A stretch of DNA of 64,000 nt, taken from NCBI GenBank assembly GCA_016178725.1, contig JACOSV010000007.1, positions 1 through 64,000 on the forward strand, written 5' to 3'. The position numbers and the translations under genes are program-made. Position 1 is the first letter of the stretch. Each line of letters begins with the position of its first letter. Origin of the DNA: Candidatus Eiseniibacteriota bacterium. Lineage in GTDB: Bacteria; Eisenbacteria; RBG-16-71-46. Below, one piece after another: positions 35,803 to 43,671 of this stretch. The notes beneath the pieces are model-generated. The model saw nothing but the letters and a program-made list of their open reading frames with translations, did no database searches and was not told where the DNA came from.

Positions 35803-37290
35803 CTAGGCGGATCGCGGCTCCCCGGCGCGCTCTTCGCGCAACGCCGCACGTAGCGCCGCGCGGACCGCCTCCGCGCCCGGGTCCTCGGTCGCCGCACCGA
35901 GCGCGCCATCCAGGTCCGCGCCCCGCATCCGTGCCTCGGCGAAGCGTCCCGCGGCGCGCACCAGCGCCGCCGCCTCGCCCAGCGCGCGCGCGTCGTCGCC
36001 CTCGCCCGCTTCCGTCTCCGTCGCGCTCGCCGCGACCAGCCGCGCGAGATCGCGCAGCCGTCCGGTCGGATCGGCCTCGGCGGCCTCGGCCAGCGATCGC
36101 GCGCCCGGCTCGTGCCGCGCCCACGGTCCGATCGCGACCGCGTGCACCGCGAGCCGCGCAAGTGCCGCCGGCATCGCCAGCGCACGCGCAGCGCGCACCG
36201 CCAGCGCCGCCGCCTCGCCGCGCGCCGCGTCCTCGCCGGGCGCGCGCTCAGCGCGCGCGTGCGCGCTCGCCGCCTCGATCCAGCGGTCCGCGAGCGCGGC
36301 GCAGCGGCCGGCCGATTCGAGGCCGGCGGCCGCCGCGTCGCAGAGCAGGCCGAGCACGTCCATGTCGATGCGCAAGACGTCCCGACCGTCCGTGCGCTCG
36401 TCCGCGAGGAGGACGCCCGCGAGCCGGTCGCCGGCGCGCAACGGCGCGAGCAGCGTGAATCCCGCGGCCGTGAATCCCAGCAGCTCGCCGCGCAGCTCGG
36501 GGAAGCGCTCCAGCTCCGCGCAGCGCGCCGGGCGCCCCAGCGCCGTCAGCACCTGCGCCAGCTCGCCGGTGGCACTCACGTCGAGCGCGGTCACGCGCTC
36601 GAGGCCGTCGCCGCGGATCGCGATCGGCGCGAACGCCGCGCCGCCCTGATCGCGAGTGAGCAGCGCCGCGACGCCGACGCCCACGTGGATCTGCACGGCG
36701 AGCAGGAAGCGCGCGGCGAGATCGTCGGCGTCGAGCGTGCCGTGCAGCTCACGCGCGATCCCGGTGGTGAGCCCGCGCAGGCGCTGCTCCTTGCGCAGCT
36801 CGAGGTGCGCGCGCTTCACGTCCTCGCGCGCACGCGTCAGCTCGAGCTCGGCCTCGCGTCCGCGCCGCCGCGCCTCGCGCGCCTCGCCGGCGCGCGCCAG
36901 CAGGCGCCGGATGCGCGCGACCAGCTCCTTCGGCGAGAAGGGCTTCGCGAGGTAATCGTCGGCGCCGCGCGCGAAGCCCTGGAGGCGCGCCTCGGTCTCG
37001 GTCGCCGCCGAGACCATGATGATGGGCGTGAACGGATCCTCGGGATCCTGGCGCAGCAGCTCGCACACCTCGAGGCCGCTCTTGCGCGGCAGGCGCACGT
37101 CGAGCACGACGAGATCGGGCCGGCGCGCGAACGCGATCTTGACCGCCTCTTCGCCGTCGGCCGCGGTGACGATGCGGTAGCCGTGCGCGGCGAGCGCGAT
37201 CTGCAGCAGGTCCACGACGCGCTTGTCGTCGTCCACGACGAGGATGCACGGCGACGTGGCCGTGACCGCGCGCCCGGCGGCCATGCTCAT
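35803..37290 (-). CDS. response regulator with GAF-like sensory domain
   Basis: 495 aa from the ATG at 37290, overlapping the previous stop (ATGA); the 1019-aa ORF is a frame extension. REC domain at residues about 14-130: acidic pocket VVDDDKRV, phospho-acceptor Asp in LVVLDVRLPRKSG, Ser in IIMVSA and Lys in YLAKPFSPKE are all intact. A charged coiled coil (AREARRRGREAELELTRAREDVKRAHLELRKEQRL) leads into a GAF-like domain (ARELHGTLDADDLAARFLLAVQIHVGVGVAALLTRD ... LLAPLRAGDRLAGVLLADERTDG). The last 170 residues are Ala/Arg-rich helices. No output enzyme or DNA-binding domain is seen, so it may act by protein contact. Confidence 0.83.
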   Translation of the reverse strand: MSMAAGRAVTATSPCILVVDDDKRVVDLLQIALAAHGYRIVTAADGEEAVKIAFARRPDLVVLDVRLPRKSGLEVCELLRQDPEDPFTPIIMVSAATETEARLQGFARGADDYLAKPFSPKELVARIRRLLARAGEAREARRRGREAELELTRAREDVKRAHLELRKEQRLRGLTTGIARELHGTLDADDLAARFLLAVQIHVGVGVAALLTRDQGGAAFAPIAIRGDGLERVTALDVSATGELAQVLTALGRPARCAELERFPELRGELLGFTAAGFTLLAPLRAGDRLAGVLLADERTDGRDVLRIDMDVLGLLCDAAAAGLESAGRCAALADRWIEAASAHARAERAPGEDAARGEAAALAVRAARALAMPAALARLAVHAVAIGPWARHEPGARSLAEAAEADPTGRLRDLARLVAASATETEAGEGDDARALGEAAALVRAAGRFAEARMRGADLDGALGAATEDPGAEAVRAALRAALREERAGEPRSA

Positions 37291-38909
37291 GGCGCCTCCG
37301 CCGCGCCGGGGACCGCCGCGCGCAGCGCGCGCTCGAGCGCGTCGCGTTCGAACGGCTTGCGCAGCGTCACGCGCACGCCGGCGGCGCGCGCCGTCGCCTC
37401 GTCGGCCGCGTCGCGCACCAGTGCCACCAGCGCCGCGCCGTCGAGATGGCGCCGCGCCTCGGCGAGGAGATCGGCGCCATGGCCGTCGGGAAGATCGACG
37501 TCGGCGAATACGAGCGTCCACGGTCCGTGCGGGAGCAGCTCGCGCAGCTCGCGCGCGGTCGCGACGCCGTGGACGACGAAGCCCTGCTGCTCGAGCAGGC
37601 GCGTGAGGAAGATCCGCGCCGTGATCGAGTCCTCGGCGATCAGCGCCTGACGGGGCGCGGGGACCGGCGCGGCGGGCGGCTCGATCGGCGCGACGTCCTC
37701 CTCCGTCAGCTCGCGCAGCGGCGCGCGCGGGAACGGAATCGGCGGCCTGGGGCCAGCCGGCGCGGGCGCGGCCTCCGCCGCGGGCGTCGGGCGTGCGGGC
37801 GCCGGACGCGCGGGCGCGCGACGCGCGGCGTCGGGCAGCGGCGCGGCGGCCACGTCGCGCAGCAGCCACGCGGGCTCGAGCACCCAGAAGACGTCGCCGT
37901 CGTCGCTCCGCACTGCGCGGTCGATCCCGGGCGCAGGCGGCGCTCCCGGCATCGGAGCCGGCTCGGCCGCCATGCGCCACACGAGACGATCGGCCGTGAG
38001 GCACGCGCGCTTCAGGCCGAGCGCCACGATCATCACCGGCTGCTCGGCGGCGCGGCGCGTATCGCGCGCAAGCGGCGCGAGCACCGGCAGGCCCTGGCGC
38101 TGCGCCATCGCCTCGATCGCGTCGGCCTGCATCAGGCGCACGCGCTCGACCCCGGGCCACGGCACGGCCAGCGCCAAGCCGTCCTGCTCGAACATGAGGA
38201 ACGTTTCGCGCGCGGCGGCGATCGCGACGTGCAGCGACCAGACGCCGGGACGATCGCCGCTCGGGCCGAGGCGTCCGTCCACGCCGCCGAGCACCTTCGC
38301 CGCCTGCTCGAGGCCGGAGAAGCTGATGCCCTCGCACTGCACTTCGAGCACCGCGCCGTCGCTTGCGAGCGTCAGCGGACGGCGCGCCGCTTCGCCGTCG
38401 TCGAGCAGCCAGTCGAGCGCCGCCCGTAGCGCGGCGGCGCGCAGCGGCTCGAGCTTCACCTGCGTCATGACCTCGGCGCCGCGCTGGATCTTGAGTCCGA
38501 CCAGCACCTCGGAGAGCGCGACCGGCGTCGAGCGCGGTCCGCCGGACGATGCGGCGGGCGCGGGCGCCGCCGGAGCGGAGCGGTGCGCCAGCGACTCGAT
38601 CGCGCGCGCGGTGAGCGCGAGCTCGTCGTCGGCGTGGCGGAACGCGTCGATGTTGCCGTCGCGCGCGCACTGGGTCGCGAGGCCGAGCACGCGCTCGATC
38701 GCCGGCCGCAGCAGCGCGGGCCACGGACGGCCGCCGTGCGCGGCGAACACGCCGAGCAGACGGCCGAGGCCGCGCAGCGACAGCACCTGCGTCAGATCGC
38801 TCGCGGCCTCGAGCGTGCGCGGCGAGCCGAGATCGTCGAGCGCCTGGCCGAGGATCTGGCACAGGCCGAGCGCGATCTCGCGTCCGGTGTCCTGCCCGCC
38901 CGCGCTCAC
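37287..38909 (-). CDS. CheW-like / receiver hybrid protein (degenerate CheA-like signalling protein)
   Basis: About 540 aa from a GTG at 38909 (start uncertain; other in-frame starts lie upstream). The N-terminal 100 residues are helical. The middle (LRAAALRAALDWLLDDGEAARRPLTLA, FSGLEQAAKVLGGVDGRLG) looks like a worn histidine-kinase ATPase domain lacking recognisable N and G boxes. FLMFEQDGLALAVPWPGVERVRLMQAD resembles a CheW/CheA regulatory domain. A Pro/Ala linker follows, then a C-terminal REC domain (ALIAEDSITARIFL, FADVDLPDGHG, LRKPFERD) with phospho-Asp and Lys, but Val/Arg where Thr/Ser is usual. No phosphotransfer His is evident. It lies between MCP-like and REC-GAF genes. Confidence 0.6.
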   Translation of the reverse strand: MSAGGQDTGREIALGLCQILGQALDDLGSPRTLEAASDLTQVLSLRGLGRLLGVFAAHGGRPWPALLRPAIERVLGLATQCARDGNIDAFRHADDELALTARAIESLAHRSAPAAPAPAASSGGPRSTPVALSEVLVGLKIQRGAEVMTQVKLEPLRAAALRAALDWLLDDGEAARRPLTLASDGAVLEVQCEGISFSGLEQAAKVLGGVDGRLGPSGDRPGVWSLHVAIAAARETFLMFEQDGLALAVPWPGVERVRLMQADAIEAMAQRQGLPVLAPLARDTRRAAEQPVMIVALGLKRACLTADRLVWRMAAEPAPMPGAPPAPGIDRAVRSDDGDVFWVLEPAWLLRDVAAAPLPDAARRAPARPAPARPTPAAEAAPAPAGPRPPIPFPRAPLRELTEEDVAPIEPPAAPVPAPRQALIAEDSITARIFLTRLLEQQGFVVHGVATARELRELLPHGPWTLVFADVDLPDGHGADLLAEARRHLDGAALVALVRDAADEATARAAGVRVTLRKPFERDALERALRAAVPGAAEAP

Positions 38910-38958
38910 GACGACGCTCCGCGCCGCAAGCGGCCCATGCTCACGACCGTGCGCGCGA

Positions 38959-40515
38959 TCACGATCGCTCCTCGCCCGCGCCGGGACGGCGAGCGATGCG
39001 GCGCGCGCCGGGAGGCGGATCGCCGGGCAGCAGATGTTCCTCGCCGAGGAGCCGCAGCCCCGCCGGGCGCGAACCGCTCTCCCGCGGCGCCGGCGCGATG
39101 TCCACGGGCAGCCCGGCCGCCGGCGCATCGGGCGCTTCAGGCGTTCCGGCCGGCGAGAGACGCACGACCAGTCCCTCGACCTCCTGCACTTCCTCCTCGA
39201 GCCGGCGCACCAGTCGCTCGGCCGCGCGCGAGACGCGCTCGCCCGCCGCCGAGAGACGCTCGCCCTTCTGCGTCGCGTCCTGGATCATCTCGCGCACGCG
39301 CTCGAGCAGCCGCGACGCCTCGCCCGAGGGCGCGGCCGCGGCCGCCGCCGGCACGGCCGCGAGCGGGCCGGCGAGTCGCGACGCGACGCGCTCGCGCACG
39401 CCGCGCATGCGCTCGGCGGCCGCCGCGATCTCGCCCTCGACCTCCTGCGACAGCCGCGTCGTGCGTTCGGTGGCGGACCGCACCTCGGCGGCGAGGCGCT
39501 TCACCTCGTCGGAGAGCGCGGTGTTCTCGGTCTCGGCGCCGCCGCGGCGGGTCGAGGCGAGCGCGGCGCTGAGCGCGATCAGCGTCGCGCGGTTCGCGAC
39601 GAGGTGCACCTGATCGGCGATCTCCTGCACGCGCGCGAGGCCGCGGCCCAGGTGCTCGACGCTGCCGGTGGACGACGCGATCAGCTCCTCGATCGCGCCG
39701 CGCGCGACGGCGCGGAATGCCTCGAACGATTCGCCGCCCAGCGCGGGCACGGGCGCGGCCGCGACGTTGGCGAGCGACTGGCCGAGCTCGCCGGTCAGCC
39801 GCTGCAGCTCGCGCACCGTGGTCAGCAGCGCGGTCGCCTCGACGAAGCCGCGCTCGGCCTCGGCGGACGCGTCGCGCGCCTCGCCGAGCGTGTGGCCCGC
39901 CGCGCCGCCCACCTGGCGCACGGCCTCGAGATTCTGATCGCGCACCTCGTCGAGCCGCCGCAGCCCGCGGTCGAGCGTCTCGACCACCGGCGCGAGCAGG
40001 CCCGGCTCGGCGCGCACGCCGAGCCAGCGTTCGGTGTCGGACCAGCGCTCGAGCGTCTCGCTGAGCATGCCGATCTGCTGGCGCACCACGCCGAGCTCGT
40101 GCGTGGCGCGCGTCGCGTGGCGATGATGCGTGAGCAACGCCTGCAGCGCCTGCGTCAGCTCGGAGAGCTCGCCCCATCCCGCGCCCGCCGGCAGGCCGCG
40201 GAGATCCGCGACGCGCCCGCTCGAGAGGCTCGTGATCAGGCCACGCAGATGGCCGATGATGCCGCGGTCGAGCCATAGCGCGAACAGGAGTCCGACGATC
40301 ACGCCGAGCACGGCGATCGCCGAGAGCCACCAGACGAGCAGCGCGACGTCGAGCTGGGCGCCGGGGCCGGTGTGCGCGCCGATCACCCACCACATGCCGG
40401 CGGCCGCGACCAGCGCGCCGCCGACGCAGCCGAGCCACAGGCGGAGGCGCAGGCCGACCCCGCCGGCGATGGAGGGCGGCGGCGATTCGGTGACGGGCGG
40501 GGGCTGGGGTGTCAT
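38959..40515 (-). CDS. methyl-accepting-chemotaxis-like transmembrane protein with modified signalling tip
   Basis: 518 aa. Two N-terminal membrane helices (LGCVGGALVAAAGMWWVIG and LSAIAVLGVIVGLLFALWL) with only about 15 residues between them, so there is no periplasmic sensor. A HAMP-like stretch and a long coiled coil follow. The tip ANRATLIALSAALASTRRGGAE resembles the MCP hairpin (QTNLLALNAAIEAARAGE), but with Ser-Ala-Ala-Leu-Ala-Ser replacing the central consensus. The C terminus is a Pro-rich tail. It probably forms a membrane-anchored signalling array component feeding the next two genes. No CheR, CheB or CheY homologue is in the window. Confidence 0.72.
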   Translation of the reverse strand: MTPQPPPVTESPPPSIAGGVGLRLRLWLGCVGGALVAAAGMWWVIGAHTGPGAQLDVALLVWWLSAIAVLGVIVGLLFALWLDRGIIGHLRGLITSLSSGRVADLRGLPAGAGWGELSELTQALQALLTHHRHATRATHELGVVRQQIGMLSETLERWSDTERWLGVRAEPGLLAPVVETLDRGLRRLDEVRDQNLEAVRQVGGAAGHTLGEARDASAEAERGFVEATALLTTVRELQRLTGELGQSLANVAAAPVPALGGESFEAFRAVARGAIEELIASSTGSVEHLGRGLARVQEIADQVHLVANRATLIALSAALASTRRGGAETENTALSDEVKRLAAEVRSATERTTRLSQEVEGEIAAAAERMRGVRERVASRLAGPLAAVPAAAAAAPSGEASRLLERVREMIQDATQKGERLSAAGERVSRAAERLVRRLEEEVQEVEGLVVRLSPAGTPEAPDAPAAGLPVDIAPAPRESGSRPAGLRLLGEEHLLPGDPPPGARRIARRPGAGEERS

Positions 40516-41076
40516 CGCGTAGGTGGAGCCCGGGTCAAAGTGTCAGCGTTGGGCAGACGGAGGCCGTCCGACCAGCGCCGCAAGACATATGCCCCGCGAA
40601 CCCAAGGAGGCGGACGGCCGTCCGGCGCTCCCACGGACGCGCTGCCGTGCCCCCGATGTCGGCCGCGGATGCATCACGCAGAGGGCCGGGCAAAATCGCA
40701 CTCCGCGGCCATCTCGGTGTCACACTTTGCGGTCGCGCGACACCGCGTATCAAATCTCTTTCGTCCGTGACAAATCCGTTGCGTATTCCGACCCTTCGTA
40801 GTGACCCCGCGGGGCCACGACGGCCTGTGGGGGGCACATGCCCCCACGGCCCACGATTCGGGCCAAGTCGCCCAACCCCTGTGCCCTTCGACGCGAAGTG
40901 GCCATCGCTGCGGACGTTCCCGACCACCCCTCACGCGACGTTCCACAGCGTGACACCGGCGTTCCGTGGATCGCGCAAGCGTCCGCGCAGCGTGGCACGG
41001 CCAATGCGACTTCCCCCTGCAGAGATGCCGTCGTGCCCCCCGCACGTCGCGAGGGGGGCCATGGAAGGGGCGAACG
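40516..41076. other. 561-bp intergenic region without a credible gene
   Basis: No ORF here has coding character; the track entries are random open frames. The region is locally lower in G+C. It holds a perfect 14-bp palindrome cggacggccgtccg (40611-40624), a hairpin with 7-bp core and ggcc/ggcc flanks (40822-40851) and a candidate sigma-54 promoter (40993-41007). It separates divergently transcribed genes, so it may contain operators for both. Confidence 0.5.
40993..41007 (+). promoter_or_regulatory. candidate sigma-54 promoter TGGCACGGCCAATGC
   Basis: It matches the -24/-12 consensus TGGCACG-N4-TTGC with one mismatch and the exact 10-nt GG-to-GC spacing. It lies 69 nt before the ATG at 41077. 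No sigma-70-type TTGAC/TANNNT pair was found for that gene. An rpoN gene and activator are not in this window. Confidence 0.45.
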
Positions 41077-41841
41077 ATGAACCCGCGCCATTACGTGGAC
41101 CTCAAGGAGACCCATCGGAATCTCCAGCCCACGTATTACTTCATGATCAACTGTCTCCTCTACAGCCGGATGGAGACGGGGCTGGTGTCGAACCAGGACT
41201 TCTACGACGAGGACGTCAACGTCTACCTGGCGCACCTGCTGCACTCGTTCATCAACCCCGAGTACGTGGAGCAGTCGAAGAAATTCCTGTCGAAGTACGA
41301 CACAGACGTCTTCCGCCGCCTCGTGCACTCGAGCGACGCGCGGCTCAAGTACCTGATCTACAAGACCAACGCCGACTTCCTGCTGGTCTCGATCGGCATC
41401 TTCGACAATCCGATGGCCGAGGCGGCGCATCGCGCGCGGCTGCAGCCCAGCGAAGAGGCGTACGTCGGCCGCGGCAAGACCTACTACCACTTCGCGTACT
41501 CGTACGCGCAGCAGGTCCACCGCAAGAACCAGGGCGTCGCCGAGGTGCTCGAGAAGCTCTCGGTCGGCTTCGACAAGTACCTGCGCATCCTGTCGCACAT
41601 GCGCGGCGAGTACCTCGACCTGGTGAAGCGTCTGTCGCAGGGCGAGGTCTATCACCTCGAGCGCTCGGTCAACGAGGCGTCGCAGCAGGAGCTGCTGCGG
41701 GTCAAGCAGGACGAGCTGCTCGAGCTCTACAGCGCGTGGAAGCTGTCGCCGAGCCTCGAGACCGAAGAGAGCCTCGAGCGCGTGGTGGGCGAGATCCGGC
41801 AGATCAACCCGTCGTTCAAGTTCGAGCTGCCGCGCAGTTAG
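41077..41841 (+). CDS. conserved-looking soluble helical protein, unrecognised
   Basis: 254 aa from the ATG at 41077 (GGAAGGGG about 6-12 nt upstream). I do not recognise it. It is cytoplasmic in character (no signal or membrane helix) and rich in Tyr, Leu and Glu, with segments such as NPRHYVDLKETHRNLQPTYYFMINCLLYSRMETGLVSNQDFYDEDVN and GKTYYHFAYSYAQQVHRKNQGVAEVLEKLSVGFDKYLRIL. Composition is less Ala/Arg-biased than its neighbours, suggesting strong purifying constraint. It is followed by an intrinsic terminator, so it is a single-gene unit, possibly sigma-54 controlled. Confidence 0.75.
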   Translation: MNPRHYVDLKETHRNLQPTYYFMINCLLYSRMETGLVSNQDFYDEDVNVYLAHLLHSFINPEYVEQSKKFLSKYDTDVFRRLVHSSDARLKYLIYKTNADFLLVSIGIFDNPMAEAAHRARLQPSEEAYVGRGKTYYHFAYSYAQQVHRKNQGVAEVLEKLSVGFDKYLRILSHMRGEYLDLVKRLSQGEVYHLERSVNEASQQELLRVKQDELLELYSAWKLSPSLETEESLERVVGEIRQINPSFKFELPRS

Positions 41842-41908
41842 TTGCACCGGGGGTCGTCGAGCCAGCCGCCGACAATCCAAGTCGGTTGGAGGCGCCCCTT
41901 CTTCCGAG

Positions 41909-41942
41909 GCGAGTGGCCCGGTCCTCACTGACCGGGCCTCGC
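41909..41942 (+). terminator. intrinsic terminator of the 41077 gene
   Basis: gcgag-t-ggcccggt-cctcactg-accgggcc-tcgc: an 8-bp inner stem plus a 4-5-bp outer stem with one bulge, 68 nt after the stop, followed by tgcttcc. The U-tract is poor but the stem is strong. Confidence 0.6.
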
Positions 41943-42000
41943 TGCTTCCGGCGCCGCGCTCCAAGATCCGTCACGCGGCGCATGGCGGCGCGCTGGCGGA

Positions 42001-43113
42001 TCAGACGACCGCGACCTTCACGTTGTGGATGGGCGGGAGCGAATCGAACAGGCAGTCCCACTCCTCGCCGCCGTCGCGGCCGATCCACAGCTGGCCGGTC
42101 GTGGTGCCGAAGTAGAGCGCCGGCGACTTGAGCTCGTCGATGTCCATCGCGTCGCGCTGAACGGTGAAGAAGCTCTCCTTCTTCGGCAGCCCCTTCGCGA
42201 GCTTGCGCCACGAGCCGCCGCCGTCCTCGCTGCGCCACACCGCCGGCGATCCGCCGGGGCAGGTGCGCGTCGCCGGCTCGAGCGGCAACACGTAGACCGT
42301 GTCGGCGTCGTGCGGGTGCACGGAGATCGGAAAGCCGAAGTCCGACGGCAGGCCCTTGGCGATCGAGTACCACGAGCGGCCGTGATCGTCGCTGCGCAGC
42401 ACGCCGATGTCCGGACGCCGGCCGCCCGGCCCGTCCCACTCGCTCCAGCCGCCGTGGTTCTGCATGTAGAGGCGGCCGGGCGCGTCCTTGTGGCCGACGA
42501 TCTTGTGCACGCACTGGCCGAACTCGGGATACGGATCGGGTGAGAATCCGGCGCCGATGCCCTTGTTCTCCGCCTTGAACGTGGCGCCGCCGTCCTCGCT
42601 CATGTAGTGCCCGCCGGTCGAGATGCCGAGGTGCACGCGGTTCCCGTCGCGGAGAATCGTGTGCATGCAGAGCCCGCCGTTTCCGGGGTGCCACTTGCGC
42701 GCGTGCTCGTGGTTGCTGATGCCTTCGACCATCGTCCAGGTGTCGCCGCCGTCCTCGCTACGGAAGAGCGATGCCGGCTCGACGCCGGCGAGCAGGTCTT
42801 TCTTGCCCGGGCCCGGCTCGAGCGACCAGATGTTGGCGAGCGCGCGGCCGTCCTCCTTCGAGAACGCCGGGGCCGATGCGGTCTCCTTGAAGCTCTTTCC
42901 CATGTCGGTGGACTTGAGCACCTTCATACCGAAGAACGCGTTGCAGCTCGAGGCGAAGATCTTCGGCGTGCCGCGCCTGTCGATCAGGCTCGAGTAGACC
43001 GCGACACCGGATCCGAACGGTCCGCGCAGCGCGAACGAGCGGCGGGTCTTCGATGCTTCAGCCACGAACAGGCCCTTCTTGGTGCCGATGGTCAGCAGCA
43101 GTCGGTCCGGCAT
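42001..43113 (-). CDS. BNR-repeat (sialidase-like) beta-propeller protein
   Basis: 370 aa. At least five BNR/Asp-box motifs are spread along the chain: KSTDMGKSF, RSEDGGDTW, SEDGGATF, RSDDHGRSW, RSEDGGGSW and a final IGRDGGEEW. These mark the turns of a sialidase/WSC10-type propeller. It has no signal peptide and I do not see the sialidase catalytic Arg triad, so enzymatic activity is not supported. Its start lies 1 nt after the MoaD-like stop, and the GGA GGC codons for the MoaD Gly-Gly tail form its Shine-Dalgarno sequence, so the two proteins are made together. Confidence 0.88.
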   Translation of the reverse strand: MPDRLLLTIGTKKGLFVAEASKTRRSFALRGPFGSGVAVYSSLIDRRGTPKIFASSCNAFFGMKVLKSTDMGKSFKETASAPAFSKEDGRALANIWSLEPGPGKKDLLAGVEPASLFRSEDGGDTWTMVEGISNHEHARKWHPGNGGLCMHTILRDGNRVHLGISTGGHYMSEDGGATFKAENKGIGAGFSPDPYPEFGQCVHKIVGHKDAPGRLYMQNHGGWSEWDGPGGRRPDIGVLRSDDHGRSWYSIAKGLPSDFGFPISVHPHDADTVYVLPLEPATRTCPGGSPAVWRSEDGGGSWRKLAKGLPKKESFFTVQRDAMDIDELKSPALYFGTTTGQLWIGRDGGEEWDCLFDSLPPIHNVKVAVV

Positions 43114-43114
43114 G

Positions 43115-43402
43115 TCAGCCTCCTGAAACCGCGGGCAGGATCGTCACGACGTCGCCCGGCTCGAGTGTCGCGTCGAGCCCCGCGCCGTCGCGGATGTTGG
43201 AGGTGTTCACGAACACGTTGACGTGACGGCGCACCGCGCCGGTCTCGTCGCAGATGCATCCGTAGAGCATCGGATGACGGCGCTCGATCTCGCCGAGCAT
43301 CGCGCGCACGTCGTCGGCGGCGACCGGCAGTTCGCGCGCCCCGCCGCAATAGACGCGCAGGACGCCGGGCAGCTGAACCTTGATCGCCGCGGAGACGCTC
43401 AT
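43115..43402 (-). CDS. MoaD/ThiS-family ubiquitin-like sulfur carrier
   Basis: 95 aa from the ATG at 43402. A beta-grasp protein (IKVQLPGVLRVYCGGARELPV, VFVNTSNIRDGAGLDATLEPGDVVTILPAVSGG) ending in the diglycine that is adenylated and thiocarboxylated in this family. The insert HPMLYGCICDETGAVRRHVNVFVN is typical of the MoaD variant found outside molybdopterin operons. No MoaE, ThiF or other sulfur-transfer partner is adjacent; instead it is coupled to a BNR propeller. A -10 TAGGGT lies 7 nt upstream, giving a leaderless mRNA. Confidence 0.9.
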   Translation of the reverse strand: MSVSAAIKVQLPGVLRVYCGGARELPVAADDVRAMLGEIERRHPMLYGCICDETGAVRRHVNVFVNTSNIRDGAGLDATLEPGDVVTILPAVSGG

Positions 43403-43409
43403 GCCGCAA

Positions 43410-43415
43410 ACCCTA
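43410..43415 (-). promoter_or_regulatory. -10 element TAGGGT of the MoaD-BNR unit (leaderless)
   Basis: TAGGGT on the minus strand ends 7 nt before the ATG at 43402, with no Shine-Dalgarno sequence. The -35 position is poor. Confidence 0.4.
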
Positions 43416-43497
43416 GCACGCCGCGGGCGGGCGCCGAACGCCCGCGCGCCGGACGGCGCGAAACCGCGTGCCGGCGCGGGCGGGTCGGCCGCCGTGC

Positions 43498-43503
43498 TAG
43501 CGT
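43498..43503 (+). promoter_or_regulatory. -10 element TAGCGT before the short ORF at 43510
   Basis: TAGCGT ends 6 nt before ATG 43510, the same spacing as the other leaderless starts, suggesting a formerly or currently active gene start here. Confidence 0.35.
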
Positions 43504-43509
43504 GGGACG

Positions 43510-43671
43510 ATGGTGATTTCAAAGGCCGATCAGGCGCGCGAGGTCCTCGCCTGGCTCGAGCGGCCCGCGGCGCGCGGCACTACGGCGAAACGCACGCGGG
43601 CGGCCGTGACGGTCAGCGATCGAACGCGCGCTCGATCTCGGCGGACTTGGCGGCGCGGTCGAGCGCGGTGA
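43510..43671 (+). pseudogene. short ORF, possible 5' remnant of a DNA-alkylation-repair (AlkD-like) gene
   Basis: 53 codons beginning MVISKADQAREVLAWLERPAARG. The stretch VLAWLER is what I remember from the start of small AlkD-type HEAT-repeat proteins (VLAWLERRGTxRxxxGMARYGI). After about 30 residues the similarity ends, and the ORF then runs antisense into the 3' end of the convergent PEP-mutase-family gene. It may be a truncated relic retaining its promoter. The match is short, so this is tentative. Confidence 0.3.

Noticed and set aside
35803-38862. 1019-aa minus ORF
   Set aside because: The N-terminal half is out-of-frame reading of the CheW/REC gene; the real gene starts at 37290.
40516-40560. 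TTGACC before the MCP-like gene as a promoter
   Set aside because: The ATG lies exactly 17 nt after it, leaving no place for a -10 element.
40501-41070. Short ORFs (125-540 aa frames) in the 40.5-41.0 kb intergenic region
   Set aside because: No motif, no ribosome site and unnatural composition; best treated as noncoding.
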